A stretch of DNA of 60,630 nucleotides from a bacterium (GTDB taxonomy: Bacteria; Pseudomonadota; Gammaproteobacteria; UBA6186; Azoamicaceae), in the NCBI GenBank assembly GCA_027364575.1, contig DAHXPC010000011.1:1-60630 (forward strand), given 5' to 3'. Of the stretch, positions 9,782 through 18,891 are shown piece by piece. The notes beneath the pieces were generated by a model. It was not told the origin of the DNA, did not search any database, and worked only from the letters and a program-made list of their open reading frames with translations. The stretch's first letter is position 1. Every line of letters begins with the position of its first letter. Made by a program: the position numbers and the translations under genes.

Positions 9782-9820
9782 AAAGCCGTGCACAATGATT
9801 GTGCGCGGCTTTATTTCTTG
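9782..9820 (+). terminator. Intrinsic terminator of the small lipoprotein gene
   Basis: A 14-bp stem (AAAGCCGTGCACAA at 9782-9795, TTGTGCGCGGCTTT at 9799-9812, one mismatch) with a 3-base loop is followed by a T-rich tract. Confidence 0.9.
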
Positions 9821-9996
9821 TGAACTTTAAAATTGAATGCCCTTTTATCTGCTGCAATTTAATTTGAATGGATTTTAAGCGTTTTTTTGCCTTATCTCAG
9901 GGTTAAAAATATTATCTTGTTTTTAATTTCAATATGTATTGATAATCTCAGCTATATCCTCAAACACGAACAAGAGGGCATGCGCATAACACAAAT

Positions 9997-10647
9997 ATCC
10001 CTACATTATTGAGGTTTCCTGCCGGTTTTAAGCTGGAAAAACTAATGAACGAGAAGTGTAGCGTTTTTGCGCTCGGCACAGATGGCACAGGCGCAACTCA
10101 AGTTTATGTCTGGGGGAGTAATAGTTGCGGTCAGCTTGGGCTAGGGAGTTCGTATTTTGGCCTATGGAGTGTCGGTGATAGAAATACCCCTACATTATTG
10201 AGGTTTCCTGCCGGTTTTAAGTTGGAAAAACTAGTGATCAATCCTAGTCATACTTTTGCACTCGGCAGGGATGGTACAGGCGCAACCCAAGTTTATGCCT
10301 GCGGGGTTAATAGGTGTGGTCAACTTGGCTTGGAGACCAATAGAGAGGATAGAAACACGCCTACCTTGTTGAGATTTCCTGTTAACATTACACAGATAAA
10401 ATTAGTATTCGAATTTGATGATACTCTTGCAATCGGTAAAGATCTCGAAGGCCGAGCTCGAGTATTTGCTTGGGGAAGCGGGGGATCTTACTTAGGATAC
10501 ATTTCACCTCCTGGTAGCCGTATTCAAAGGACGCCTAAAGAAATCTTACTGTCTTCAAGAAGAGTTTTAAACAGTTTATCTGAATTGAGTAGCCATTCTG
10601 ACGTGCATGCTATGCTAGCACCGCTTCAACTTATTGGGAAAAAATGA
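9997..10647 (+). pseudogene. RCC1-repeat protein, 5'-truncated remnant
   Basis: The frame contains three RCC1/BLIP-II-type beta-propeller units: (N)TPTLLRFPAGFKLEKL...FALGTDGTGATQVYVWGSN..GQLGLG, repeated. Unit starts at about 10000, 10189 and 10360 give spacings of 63 and 57 residues; the first two units are nearly identical at DNA level. A full propeller needs about seven units. Upstream the frame runs back only to stops at 9940-9945 with no usable ATG; a TTG at 10009 is the only nearby start and it lies inside a repeat. So this is the 3' remainder of a larger gene. RCC1-repeat proteins in Legionella act as secreted effectors on host small GTPases; that role here is inference. Confidence 0.75.
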
Positions 10648-10850
10648 TGAAAAAGCTGGAGCCAACTATGCAGGCAGCTGCCAGCATTAGTACTGCCTTG
10701 AGTTTTCAAAGAATAAAGCCATTAGCAACAGATGAGGAGAGAAGAAGCGCTTTACTATTCAGTCGTGCATCAGCTTCTTCTGTAGCAGCGGCACCTGCAA
10801 ACAACAGCTTACAAGCAGCAAGCAGCCCAGTCTATACTCAAACGCCATAG
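10644..10850 (+). CDS. Hypothetical 68-residue protein overlapping the RCC1 remnant
   Basis: The ATG overlaps the stop codon of the RCC1 remnant by four bases. The product is Ala/Ser-rich (STALSFQRIKP...SRASASSVAAAPANNSLQAASS) with no recognisable domain. It may be the frameshifted tail of the RCC1-repeat gene rather than a separate gene, because low-complexity Ala/Ser tails are common at the ends of such secreted proteins. Existence as an expressed protein is doubtful. Confidence 0.3.
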   Translation: MMKKLEPTMQAAASISTALSFQRIKPLATDEERRSALLFSRASASSVAAAPANNSLQAASSPVYTQTP

Positions 10851-10956
10851 CAACGTCAAGCGCTTCGGTTCGAAGCTATTGCAAAGAGCATGAAGGATAA
10901 AAAAAAAACGATACTCCAAAATAAGCAAAAATCTATTTGGAATAGTTTGTTCAACT

Positions 10957-11000
10957 CCAAGATTAGATTACGGCAAATTGTAATCTTGGCTTAATTTTTA
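10957..11000 (+). terminator. Possible intrinsic terminator
   Basis: A 9-bp perfect stem (CCAAGATTA at 10957-10965, TAATCTTGG at 10981-10989) with a 15-base loop is followed by CTTAATTTTTA. It would end transcription from the RCC1-remnant region before the methyltransferase gene. Confidence 0.45.
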
Positions 11001-11100
11001 TCAAAAGGCTGCCAAACAGAGAACCTATTCGAATTATTTGGTCCAGCCTGCTATGCTACTCACGAACAGTTTACATTATCTTGCCCTAGGAAAAGTAAGT

Positions 11101-11859
11101 ATGCTAAATATTTTAAAGCATTGGAAAGATATCCGTGCATGGTGGGATACGCCCCTTGGGCAATGGTTTTTGCAGTCGGAAGCTACCATAGTTAAAAAGT
11201 GCCTCTCTTCATTTTTTGGCTATCACTTTTTATTATTGGGGGAGCCACAATTTATTCAATGCGTGATTGACAGCCCTATTCACCATCGGATTTGGATCCA
11301 TCCCCACACTTGCTTTCATCCCAACAGCAGCCCTATTCGATCTCGTCAAGATAAATTACCGTTGCTATCCGATAGCATAGATGTCATTTATTTGGCACAT
11401 TGTTTAGAATTCATCAATAATCCGCACGAAGTTTTACGAGAAACCTTCAGAGTGTTGATCCCAAAAGGGCATATCATTATTACGCATTTTAATCCTTGGA
11501 GTTTATGGGGGCTGTGGCGTTTAGTGATGCGTTATATCAAACGCGTACCCTGGGATGGGCGCTCTATTTCTATCGTACGCTTAAAAGATTGGTTGGCATT
11601 ATTGGGGTTTGAAGTGATAACCCTGCAATCCCATTGTTTCCGACCGCCAATTATGAATATAGGTGTTTGGCAGCGCCTAAAATGGTTAGAAAAGTTGGGA
11701 AGCCTTTGCTGGCCATTTTTAGGCGGAGGCTATGTATTGATTGCTTGTAAGCAGGTTATTCCATTAACGCCGATTCGGCCGAAAGTGGTAACAACCCGTT
11801 CATTCGTGGCCGATACCCTGACTGAACCTGTGGGATCTGAATACACAAAAAAGTCTTAA
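11101..11859 (+). CDS. SAM-dependent methyltransferase, class I, YafS-like
   Basis: The ATG at 11101 is chosen because AGGAAAAG lies just upstream and the protein then begins MLNILKHWKDIRAWWDTPLGQW, as in the YafS-like family; a TTG at 11038 would add an unlikely extension. The 252-residue product has a degenerate methyltransferase-11 fold: an acidic-poor motif I region, LPLLSDSIDVIYLAHCLEFINNP (motif II), then LRETFRVLIPKGHIIITHFNP (post-II). The glycine-rich SAM motif is hard to see, so cofactor binding is not certain. Substrate unknown. It overlaps the convergent DUF3579 gene by four bases. Confidence 0.7.
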   Translation: MLNILKHWKDIRAWWDTPLGQWFLQSEATIVKKCLSSFFGYHFLLLGEPQFIQCVIDSPIHHRIWIHPHTCFHPNSSPIRSRQDKLPLLSDSIDVIYLAHCLEFINNPHEVLRETFRVLIPKGHIIITHFNPWSLWGLWRLVMRYIKRVPWDGRSISIVRLKDWLALLGFEVITLQSHCFRPPIMNIGVWQRLKWLEKLGSLCWPFLGGGYVLIACKQVIPLTPIRPKVVTTRSFVADTLTEPVGSEYTKKS

Positions 11860-12170
11860 AGATCTTTTTCATTTTCTTCTGTTTTTGGCGTTTCTTCACC
11901 ACAAATTTTTAATTTGTTTTGTCTGGCAAATTCTAAGATATGTTGATAGAGGGCAGGGTTTGACGTCTGTAAGGCCTTATCTAAAACCACACACGTATTT
12001 TCGTTTTGTACCGACGGGCGCAGTAAGGGAGAATAATAAATCCGATGGTTGCGAAAAGTCGATAAGGAGCCACTGACACGCTCCGCCCAGTCGCTGGGCC
12101 TGAACTCCTTTCCATCTTCGGTGATGCCTTCTATAACGATTTTTGATTCGGGTTTGTCAATCATATGCAT
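11856..12170 (-). CDS. DUF3579 family protein
   Basis: The 104-residue product matches the DUF3579 pattern known from beta- and gammaproteobacteria: VIEGITEDGKEFRPSDWAERVSG, then RIYYSPLLRPSV, a Cys-Val-Val-Leu-Asp core, and LYQHILEFARQNKLKI. No biochemical role is established for the family. The acidic C-terminal tail (EETPKTEENEKDL) looks disordered. Either of two closely spaced ATGs (codons 1 and 3) may be used. Convergent with the methyltransferase gene. Confidence 0.8.
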   Translation of the reverse strand: MHMIDKPESKIVIEGITEDGKEFRPSDWAERVSGSLSTFRNHRIYYSPLLRPSVQNENTCVVLDKALQTSNPALYQHILEFARQNKLKICGEETPKTEENEKDL

Positions 12171-12273
12171 ATATTATGGTTTCTTTTTGGTATATATACC
12201 GGAGTTTAGTTTAAATGAAGCTCCAATTGTAATTGTTTCGCTATAGGTCACATTCATTTAATTAGGTGTATAC

Positions 12274-12966
12274 TTGGAAAATACGGCGGCTGAACAAAAA
12301 GTGATGATTCAAGGTCCGGCAGGAAACCTAGAAACGATGATTTCGGGTTTAGAGAATGGGCTTTCGATGAAGGATATTGGGATCATGTGCCATCCCCATC
12401 CGCTGCATCAGGGCACAATGCAAAATAAAGTCGTGACAACGGTTATACGGACTTGGCAGTTGCAAGCATTTGCGACTGTGCGCTTTAATTTTAGGGGGGT
12501 AGGGGAAAGTGCAGGCAATTTTAGCGAGGGGATAGGTGAAGTAGAAGATCTAAAAATCCTAGTAAAGATGGTGCGTGAAAAAGCACCCAGCGCAAAAATA
12601 TGGTTGGCGGGTTTTTCCTTTGGTGCTTTTATTGCAGCAAAAGTGGCGAGTGAAATGCCGGACGTCGCAGGACTCTTAAGTATTGCACCGGCTATTCATC
12701 TATTTGATTTTTTACCCTTAGCTATCCACTGCCCATGGTTAATTATTCACGGCGGAAAAGATGAATTGATCCCGCTGGATCAAATAAATGCTTGGTATCA
12801 AATATTACTAGAACGCCATCAACCGCAAAAACAGGCGAAGAACAATGATAGGGAAATTAGAGCGCTTAAGATTTTACCGAATGCAACGCATTTTTTTCAT
12901 GGTTGTTTAAACGAATTGAGGACAGAGGTGCAGCAGTTTATAACCCCGACTTTCGATTCCGAATGA
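12274..12966 (+). CDS. Alpha/beta hydrolase (COG2945-like)
   Basis: The 230-residue protein has the small serine-hydrolase pattern: CHPHPLHQGTMQNKV near the N-terminus (oxyanion loop), FNFRGVGESAGNF, nucleophile Ser in GFSFGAF, then Asp in IIHGGKDELIP and His in LPNATHFFHG. These features match COG2945-type predicted esterases. It starts with TTG at 12274 preceded by TAGGTG; a GTG at 12301 or ATG at 12304 is possible but lacks a ribosome-binding site. Cytoplasmic; substrate unknown. Monocistronic by spacing. Confidence 0.8.
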   Translation: MENTAAEQKVMIQGPAGNLETMISGLENGLSMKDIGIMCHPHPLHQGTMQNKVVTTVIRTWQLQAFATVRFNFRGVGESAGNFSEGIGEVEDLKILVKMVREKAPSAKIWLAGFSFGAFIAAKVASEMPDVAGLLSIAPAIHLFDFLPLAIHCPWLIIHGGKDELIPLDQINAWYQILLERHQPQKQAKNNDREIRALKILPNATHFFHGCLNELRTEVQQFITPTFDSE

Positions 12967-13040
12967 AATTTGTCCCTTTCTAGAGATTAGCGAGGCGATC
13001 TTCATGCTTAGAGGGCAAGGTAGTCATGTTTCTATTGCCC

Positions 13041-13200
13041 GGGCGGACACAGGCTGTCCGCCCCTACAGATGTTGCATGAACAAGCTTACCGGGTTTCAA
13101 AATTATTCACTCTATTTTTGCGCAAATGCCCCCTGATCCAATGATATATTCACGAACTCTGCTTAAATCATTTTCACCTTCAATAGGCGATTATTTTTGA
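13041..13200. repeat. Partial MITE-like repeat (copy A)
   Basis: A hairpin end GGGCGGACA...TGTCCGCCCC (13041-13064) followed by TACAGATGTTG matches the left end of the complete element at 39327-39567. Similarity continues patchily through ATATATTCACGAAC to about 13200. The right terminal repeat is missing, so this copy is decayed or truncated. The remaining part of this 440-base gap, to the Fur box, shows no gene. Confidence 0.7.
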
Positions 13201-13335
13201 CTTTACACCGAAAACATTTAGTCTTATTAAGTTAAACAAATTATCCGCTATCAGCAGGCCAGAGGCCGCGGCCTTAAAAATCAGGTTTAAACGCCCACCT
13301 TTAAAACGAGGGTTGACGCTTAACCACGATTAATC

Positions 13336-13358
13336 AATAATGATATTGATTCTCATTT
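13336..13358. promoter_or_regulatory. Fur box upstream of feoAB
   Basis: AATAATGATATTGATTCTCA at 13336-13355 resembles the 19-bp Fur consensus (GATAATGATAATCATTATC), about 50 bases upstream of the feoA start. Iron-replete Fur would repress feoAB here; this is inferred from the motif and the gene identity. Confidence 0.75.
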
Positions 13359-13406
13359 AGATTGACGAAAAAATTATAGGCTATAAAGGCCGCTTAAGGT
13401 ATAAAC

Positions 13407-13649
13407 ATGCACATTCACCTAGCCGATTTACACGTGGGCGATACCGCTAGAGTCTTAGGCTTTAACCCAGGTAACCCAGCCTATATAGAGCGTTTATTAG
13501 CAATGGGATTGGTGCCGGATACCGAATTCATGGTTAGACGCGTAGCCCCTTTAGGGGATCCTATCGAAATAAAATTTCATAATTTTTCTCTTTGTATTCG
13601 GAAAAAAGAGGGCGAGGTATTACGACTAGAGCCTATTAAGAAGGATTAA
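13407..13649 (+). CDS. feoA: Ferrous iron transport protein FeoA
   Basis: An 80-residue SH3-like FeoA domain: LADLHVGDTARVLGFNPGNPAYIERLLAMGLVPDTEF, then the GDPIEIKFHNFSLCIRKKE block. FeoA is a small cytoplasmic partner needed for activity of the FeoB iron(II) permease. The stop codon directly abuts the feoB start, so the two are translationally linked. Fur box upstream. No feoC gene follows feoB. Confidence 0.93.
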   Translation: MHIHLADLHVGDTARVLGFNPGNPAYIERLLAMGLVPDTEFMVRRVAPLGDPIEIKFHNFSLCIRKKEGEVLRLEPIKKD

Positions 13650-15758
13650 ATGATATCCATGAATATTGCATTGGTGGGTAATCCGAATTGTGGAAAAACC
13701 ACTTTGTTTAATTGTTTAACTGGTAAACAAGCAGAAGTCGGCAATTGGAGTGGGGTAACTGTTGAACAAACACAGGGAGGCTTTACGCAAGCGGGCATTC
13801 ATGTTCAGGTGGTTGATTTGCCAGGTTGTTATCAGTATTCTTTTTCCGCTACAAATGCGATAGACGAACAAATCACTGCTGAATATCTTGCCTCGAAAAA
13901 AGCAGATCTGATCATTAATGTCATCGATGCCACGACGTTAAAACGCCATTTATATCTAACCCTTCAATTATTAGAACGCGGCCTGCCTGTTGTGATTGCC
14001 TTAAATATGATGGATGCAGCCGCGGCGCAAGGAATAAAAATTGATTTAGCCATACTTGCCAAAGATTTAGGATGCCCTATTATTGCATTGGCCGCGTTGA
14101 AAGGGGAGGGTGTTGTAGAATTAAAAGCGGAAATTATTCGCATCCAAAATGATCCCAGTCTGTTAAAACCCTGTCCATTTTTGCCTTTATCCTGCACAAA
14201 TTTTTCCGAAAATGCAGCAGTGGCTATTGCCAAAGCACGTTATGCGGTTATCCATACCATAACGCTTGCGGCGGTATCTCAAGATAGCGTTCATATTGGG
14301 CAGCCTAGCTGGACTGAAAAAATAGATAAAATTGTTCTTAATCGATTTTTAGGGATCCCCATATTTTTAATTTCCATGTATTTGGTTTTTGTATTTGCTA
14401 TTCATTTAGCAGGGGTATTTCAGGATTTTTTTGATATTGCCTCTAGGGCTATTTTTATCGATGGCTTAAAAGTCTGGTTAGAAGCCTGCCAAGCCCCTAA
14501 CTGGCTGGTCAATGGAATGGCCTTAGGCTTTGGACAAGGCATCAATACCACCGTAAGTTTTATTCCGGTGATTACCGGTATGTTTTTTGCATTAGCACTT
14601 TTAGAAGCCTCAGGGTATATGGCACGGGCAGCCTTTGTCATGGATAAAATCATGCAATGGGTAGGGCTGCCGGGAAAATCTTTTGTGCCGATGATTATTG
14701 GATTTGGTTGCAATGTGCCAGCCGTCATGGCGACTAGAACGTTAGAAAACTATCGTGAGCGAATTTTAACGATTTTAATGAGCCCCTTTATGTCTTGTGG
14801 CGCAAGGCTTGCTATTTATGCCTTATTTGTGTCGGCATTTTTTCCGCAGGGTGGCCAAAATATTATTTTTGCCCTGTATTTAATTGGGATAGCGGTTGCG
14901 TTATTAACCGGATTTGTATTGCGTACCACCCTTTTACAAGGGTCTAGCTCGGTTTTAATGATTGAATTACCGCCCTATCGTTGGCCTAGCCTTCAAACTT
15001 TATTGAAAACCACCTACTATCGCTTGAAACATTTTTTGCTTAAAGCCGGATTGTTGATTGTACCTTTATGTATGATCATTGCATTGCTCGGTGCTGTGCA
15101 ACATAAAACAGAAAACGTTCATTGGTTAACCAGCGTTGGACAAAATCTTACGCCTTTATTTTCACCCATGGGCATTCAAAAAGATAATTGGCCGGCAACC
15201 GTCGGGCTATTAACAGGTGTTTTAGCAAAAGAAGTGGTTGTTGGAACATTGAACGCATTTTACTCACAAGAACAATACCCAATGCACGAAAGCCCTGCAA
15301 CTTTACAACAAGCGATTCAAAGCATTTCTCATAATTGGTCGCAGTTAATTGATGCGGCTCAACATCCTTTATTGGCAAGTGTCTCTGAGCAACAATTCAA
15401 TGAAGGTGTTTTAGGGACTATGGTTAAACAGTTTGGCAACCGGACATCCGCTTTCTCATATTTATTGTTTATATTATTATATTTTCCGTGCATTTCGGTC
15501 GTGGCAACGATTGCTAAAGAACTCAATCGCTCCTGGGCGGCATTTTCGGTGCTATGGACAACGGGCATTGCTTATAGCGTAGCGGTGTTATTTTATCAAA
15601 GTGCGAATATTGTCGAACATCCTGTAAGTTCATTAACTTGGATTATGGGGATAAGCAGCTTATTGGCAGGCAGCTTTTGTATTATTCGGAAAATGATGCG
15701 AAAATATGCCGGCTTGCAGGCTAAACCTTTTCCCACTCGAATTGTGATAGCCGGTTGA
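13650..15758 (+). CDS. feoB: Ferrous iron transporter FeoB
   Basis: The 702-residue inner-membrane protein begins with a G domain: G1 GNPNCGKTTLFN, G3 DLPGCY, G4 NMMD, followed by a helical linker. The membrane region carries the two inverted Gate motifs, one around GFGCNVPAVMATRTLEN and a second around TGVLAKEVVVGTLNAFY. Length is a little under the usual 750-780 residues. It imports Fe(II) across the inner membrane with FeoA. The ATG at 13650 has AAGGA four bases upstream; ATG at 13659 is an alternative that starts closer to the G domain. Confidence 0.95.
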   Translation: MISMNIALVGNPNCGKTTLFNCLTGKQAEVGNWSGVTVEQTQGGFTQAGIHVQVVDLPGCYQYSFSATNAIDEQITAEYLASKKADLIINVIDATTLKRHLYLTLQLLERGLPVVIALNMMDAAAAQGIKIDLAILAKDLGCPIIALAALKGEGVVELKAEIIRIQNDPSLLKPCPFLPLSCTNFSENAAVAIAKARYAVIHTITLAAVSQDSVHIGQPSWTEKIDKIVLNRFLGIPIFLISMYLVFVFAIHLAGVFQDFFDIASRAIFIDGLKVWLEACQAPNWLVNGMALGFGQGINTTVSFIPVITGMFFALALLEASGYMARAAFVMDKIMQWVGLPGKSFVPMIIGFGCNVPAVMATRTLENYRERILTILMSPFMSCGARLAIYALFVSAFFPQGGQNIIFALYLIGIAVALLTGFVLRTTLLQGSSSVLMIELPPYRWPSLQTLLKTTYYRLKHFLLKAGLLIVPLCMIIALLGAVQHKTENVHWLTSVGQNLTPLFSPMGIQKDNWPATVGLLTGVLAKEVVVGTLNAFYSQEQYPMHESPATLQQAIQSISHNWSQLIDAAQHPLLASVSEQQFNEGVLGTMVKQFGNRTSAFSYLLFILLYFPCISVVATIAKELNRSWAAFSVLWTTGIAYSVAVLFYQSANIVEHPVSSLTWIMGISSLLAGSFCIIRKMMRKYAGLQAKPFPTRIVIAG

Positions 15759-15920
15759 ATAATGAAAAGCCCATTTGTAGGGCCGCATTTACTTAAACGA
15801 CATTAGCGCTTGTATTTTCGTTTATTGTTTTGTAACATGCTTAATTCTTTGAGCTTATTACCCTGACTACAAGAATAGTTAGGAAATATAATTTGATGCT
15901 CTAACTGGGGGCCATGGTTA
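15759..15920. other. feoB-rplM intergenic region
   Basis: About 160 bases with no gene. It should hold the rplM-rpsI promoter and the 5' leader in which L13 autoregulation acts in E. coli, but I cannot identify a conserved leader structure by eye. Confidence 0.3.
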
Positions 15921-16349
15921 ATGAAAACATTCAGTGCTAAAACAGCAGAAGTCCAGCAAGGCTGGTTCTTAATAGACGCTAAAGGCAAAATCTTAGGCCG
16001 TATGGCTACCGAAATTGCTCGGCGTTTACGCGGTAAACATAAAGCAGAATATACGCCACATATCGATACCGGCGATTATATCGTCGTGATTAATGCGGGT
16101 GCTGTAGAAGTTACAGGCCGTAAAAAAACCGATAAAGTATATTATCATCACAGTAGTTATCCCGGCGGGTTAAAGAGTGAGACCTTTGATAAATTGGTCG
16201 CACGTAAACCTGATCGTGTCATTGAGTTGGCAGTTAAGGGTATGCTTCCTAAAGGTGCTTTAGGAAGGGCTATGCTTCGTAAGCTTAAGGTTTATGGAAC
16301 GAGCGAACATCCTCATAGTGCTCAACAACCCCAAATTTTGGAAATTTAA
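15921..16349 (+). CDS. rplM: 50S ribosomal protein L13
   Basis: The 142-residue product has the normal L13 length and sequence ([71 protein letters not shown]). It is an early assembly protein of the large subunit. The stop is 12 bp before rpsI, the conserved proteobacterial pair. The ATG follows GGGGGCC rather than a classical AGGAGG. Confidence 0.97.
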   Translation: MKTFSAKTAEVQQGWFLIDAKGKILGRMATEIARRLRGKHKAEYTPHIDTGDYIVVINAGAVEVTGRKKTDKVYYHHSSYPGGLKSETFDKLVARKPDRVIELAVKGMLPKGALGRAMLRKLKVYGTSEHPHSAQQPQILEI

Positions 16350-16361
16350 CTAGGTAATAAT

Positions 16362-16850
16362 ATGGCAAGAACGACAACCGCTACAAAAAAACGTCAATGT
16401 TATGGAACTGGCCGTCGCAAGACATGTACAGCTCGTGTTTTCTTAAGGCCTGGAACTGGCAACATCATCGTAAATAATCAAAATTTAGATGAGTATTTCG
16501 GTCGAAAAACAGCCCGTATGGTGGTTCGCCAACCATTGGTTCTGATCGATTTGGAAGAAAAGTTTGATGTAATGGTTACCGTTAAAGGCGGTGGTATTAT
16601 GGGTCAAGCCGGCGCCATTCGACATGGTATTACCCGTGCATTAATCCAATATGATGAAGGTATTAATCCTCCTAAAGCGGCTTCGGCAGCAGAAGGCGAA
16701 GCGGAAACAACCACCAGCACTACGGATGACAACAGCTTTAGAAGAATTTTGCGTAGAGCAGGCTTTGTCACACGCGATGCGCGTGCGGTTGAACGTAAGA
16801 AAATTGGGCTTCATAAAGCTCGTAAAAGACCTCAATACTCTAAACGTTAA
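16362..16850 (+). CDS. rpsI: 30S ribosomal protein S9 with a 25-residue insertion
   Basis: S9 is identified by [55 protein letters not shown] and the C-terminal tail [11 protein letters not shown] that reaches the P-site tRNA. At 162 residues it is longer than the 130 of E. coli S9. The excess is mainly one block, residues 100-124 ([20 protein letters not shown] and five more), rich in Ala, Thr, Glu, Pro. It falls between ALIQYDE and [10 protein letters not shown], in what is a short turn in E. coli. The reading frame and both flanks are conserved, so it is an insertion, not a frameshift. Confidence 0.96.
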   Translation: MARTTTATKKRQCYGTGRRKTCTARVFLRPGTGNIIVNNQNLDEYFGRKTARMVVRQPLVLIDLEEKFDVMVTVKGGGIMGQAGAIRHGITRALIQYDEGINPPKAASAAEGEAETTTSTTDDNSFRRILRRAGFVTRDARAVERKKIGLHKARKRPQYSKR

Positions 16851-16873
16851 GCGTTTTGGGATTGGGTTAAGAC

Positions 16874-16912
16874 AAAAAAGGCCTTTGTTATCAAAGGCCT
16901 TTTTTTTTGTTT
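16874..16912 (+). terminator. Intrinsic terminator of rplM-rpsI
   Basis: A perfect 14-bp stem (AAAAAAGGCCTTTG at 16874-16887 and its complement at 16892-16905) with a TTAT loop is followed by more Ts. Confidence 0.95.
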
Positions 16913-17065
16913 AGGGCATTAGATTTGTAAAGCATTTTTCGTTTGAAAGCATGGCTAAACTGCTTTTTTATCCTATGCAGATCCTAAAAACTTCTGGTAG
17001 GATCACATTGATTTTGTGTAATACCGTTCAGAAGACCTAGCAGAAAATACTGGTGTAAGGAGATA

Positions 17066-17665
17066 ATGTTCATGAATGCCGATGGAACGGATACAGGGCG
17101 ACGACGGTTTTTAACAGCCACGGCCTCTGTGATTGGGGGGATCGGCGCTGCATGTGTTGCTTTTCCATTTTTGGCGTCGTGGGCACCCAGTATCAAAACA
17201 CGTGCTCTAGGGGCACCGGTGGAAATCGATATTAGCAAAATTGAGCCTGGGCAAAAAATCACCGTTGCTTGGCGTGGCCAACCGGTTTTTATTGTGTACC
17301 GTACCCCTGAAGAGCTGGCGGGCTTGAATACATTGACTTCACAATTGCGCGATCCTTTATCCAAAGAATCCGAACAACCTAATTATGCCGGTAACGTACA
17401 CCGTTCTATTAAACCGGATTTTTTAGTATTGGTCGGCATCTGTACGCATTTAGGCTGTGTTCCTTTATACAAACCTGTGATTGGCTCCGTAGAGGCAGGA
17501 TGGGAAGGGGGATTTTTTTGTCCTTGTCATGGTTCCAAATATGATATGGCCGGACGTGTTTATAAGGGCGTACCCGCCCCTTTAAATTTACCGGTTCCCC
17601 CCTATAAATTTGTCAGCGATACTTTGTTGGTGATTGGGGACGATAGTCCGGCAGGGGTGGCATAA
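17066..17665 (+). CDS. petA: Ubiquinol-cytochrome c reductase, Rieske Fe-S subunit
   Basis: The 199-residue protein has a twin-arginine signal anchor (GRRRFLTATASVIGG) and the two Rieske cluster boxes CTHLGC and CPCHGSKYD that bind the [2Fe-2S] centre. It passes electrons from quinol at the Qo site to cytochrome c1 in the bc1 complex, on the periplasmic side of the inner membrane. ATG at 17066 follows AAGGAG; a second ATG two codons later is an alternative. The stop overlaps the petB start (TAATG), indicating a tight petABC operon. Confidence 0.96.
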   Translation: MFMNADGTDTGRRRFLTATASVIGGIGAACVAFPFLASWAPSIKTRALGAPVEIDISKIEPGQKITVAWRGQPVFIVYRTPEELAGLNTLTSQLRDPLSKESEQPNYAGNVHRSIKPDFLVLVGICTHLGCVPLYKPVIGSVEAGWEGGFFCPCHGSKYDMAGRVYKGVPAPLNLPVPPYKFVSDTLLVIGDDSPAGVA

Positions 17666-18891
17666 TGCAAATGGTTATCAAATCAGTGATAGGGTGGGTG
17701 GATGCGCGCTTTCCGTTAACCAAATTATGGAACGATCATTTAGCGCGTTATTATGCCCCTAAAAATTTTAATTTTTGGTACTACTTTGGCTCACTTGCAC
17801 TATTTGTCTTAGCAAATCAAATTATTACGGGTATTTGGTTAACGATGAATTATACGCCGACTGCGGAAGGTGCTTTTGATTCCATCGAATATATTATGCG
17901 AGAAGTGCCTTGGGGATGGCTACTCCGGTATTTACATTCGACCGGGGCATCTTTTTTCTTTATTGTCGTTTATCTGCATATGTTTCGGGGCATGCTGTAT
18001 GGTTCTTATAAAAAGCCTAGAGAATTGGTATGGCTGCTCGGTATGTTTATTTTTCTATGCTTAATGGCGGAAGCCTTTTTAGGATACCTATTACCCTGGG
18101 GCAATATGTCATTTTGGGGGGCGCAAGTCATTACCTCTCTTTTCGGGGCAATTCCTTTCATTGGCGATAGCTTAGTTGAATGGATCCGCGGGGATTATAA
18201 TGTCACCGGCGTTACTTTAAACCGCTTTTTTTCTTTGCATGTGATTGCAGTTCCCCTTGCTTTTATCGGACTGGTTGCCTTTCATATATTGGCATTGCAT
18301 GAAGTCGGATCGAATAATCCGGATGGCGTTGAAATAAAAAAACAGACGAATGCAGATGGCATTCCTTTAGATGGGATCCCCTTTCACCCATATTACACAG
18401 TCAAAGATCTAATGGGCTTAGCCGCATTTTTATTTATTTTTTGTTCGGTGGTATTTTTTGCGCCGGAGATGTGGGGGCATTTTTTAGAATATCCAAATTT
18501 TGAACCTGCCGATCCTTTAAAAACACCCTCGCATATTGCGCCTGTCTGGTATATGACACCGTATTATGCAATTCTACGCGCAATCCCGAATAAGCTGATG
18601 GGCGTTATCATGATGGGTGCTTCTATTGGGGTATGGTTTTTGTTGCCTTGGTTAGATCGAAGCCCCGTGAAATCGATTCGATATCGCGGAATATATTATA
18701 AAACTGCCCTAACGTTATTTGTGATCTGCTTTATAACTTTGGGCTATTTGGGTTCACATCCCCCTACGCCTGTTTTGCTTTTAATGGCAAGAATTGGAAC
18801 CCTCGTTTATTTTTCGTTCTTTCTGCTTATGCCTATTTATACGACTTTCGATAAAGATAAACCTGTGCCCGACAGACTGAGTCGGGCATGA
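17665..18891 (+). CDS. petB: Ubiquinol-cytochrome c reductase, cytochrome b
   Basis: The 408-residue protein is a full-length (not split) cytochrome b with eight predicted TM helices. Haem-ligating histidines lie in LHSTGASFFFIVVYLHMFRG and in FSLHVIAVPLAFIGLVAFHIL. The Qo-site motif reads PVWY (SHIAPVWYMTPYYAILR) in place of the mitochondrial PEWY. It oxidises quinol at Qo and reduces quinone at Qi, driving proton translocation. Four-base overlap with petC (ATGA). Confidence 0.96.
   Translation: MQMVIKSVIGWVDARFPLTKLWNDHLARYYAPKNFNFWYYFGSLALFVLANQIITGIWLTMNYTPTAEGAFDSIEYIMREVPWGWLLRYLHSTGASFFFIVVYLHMFRGMLYGSYKKPRELVWLLGMFIFLCLMAEAFLGYLLPWGNMSFWGAQVITSLFGAIPFIGDSLVEWIRGDYNVTGVTLNRFFSLHVIAVPLAFIGLVAFHILALHEVGSNNPDGVEIKKQTNADGIPLDGIPFHPYYTVKDLMGLAAFLFIFCSVVFFAPEMWGHFLEYPNFEPADPLKTPSHIAPVWYMTPYYAILRAIPNKLMGVIMMGASIGVWFLLPWLDRSPVKSIRYRGIYYKTALTLFVICFITLGYLGSHPPTPVLLLMARIGTLVYFSFFLLMPIYTTFDKDKPVPDRLSRA

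Noticed and set aside
13250..13290. Palindromic AGGCCGCGGCCT as a regulatory site of feoAB
   Set aside because: It lies too far upstream of the Fur box and has no known counterpart; could be chance.
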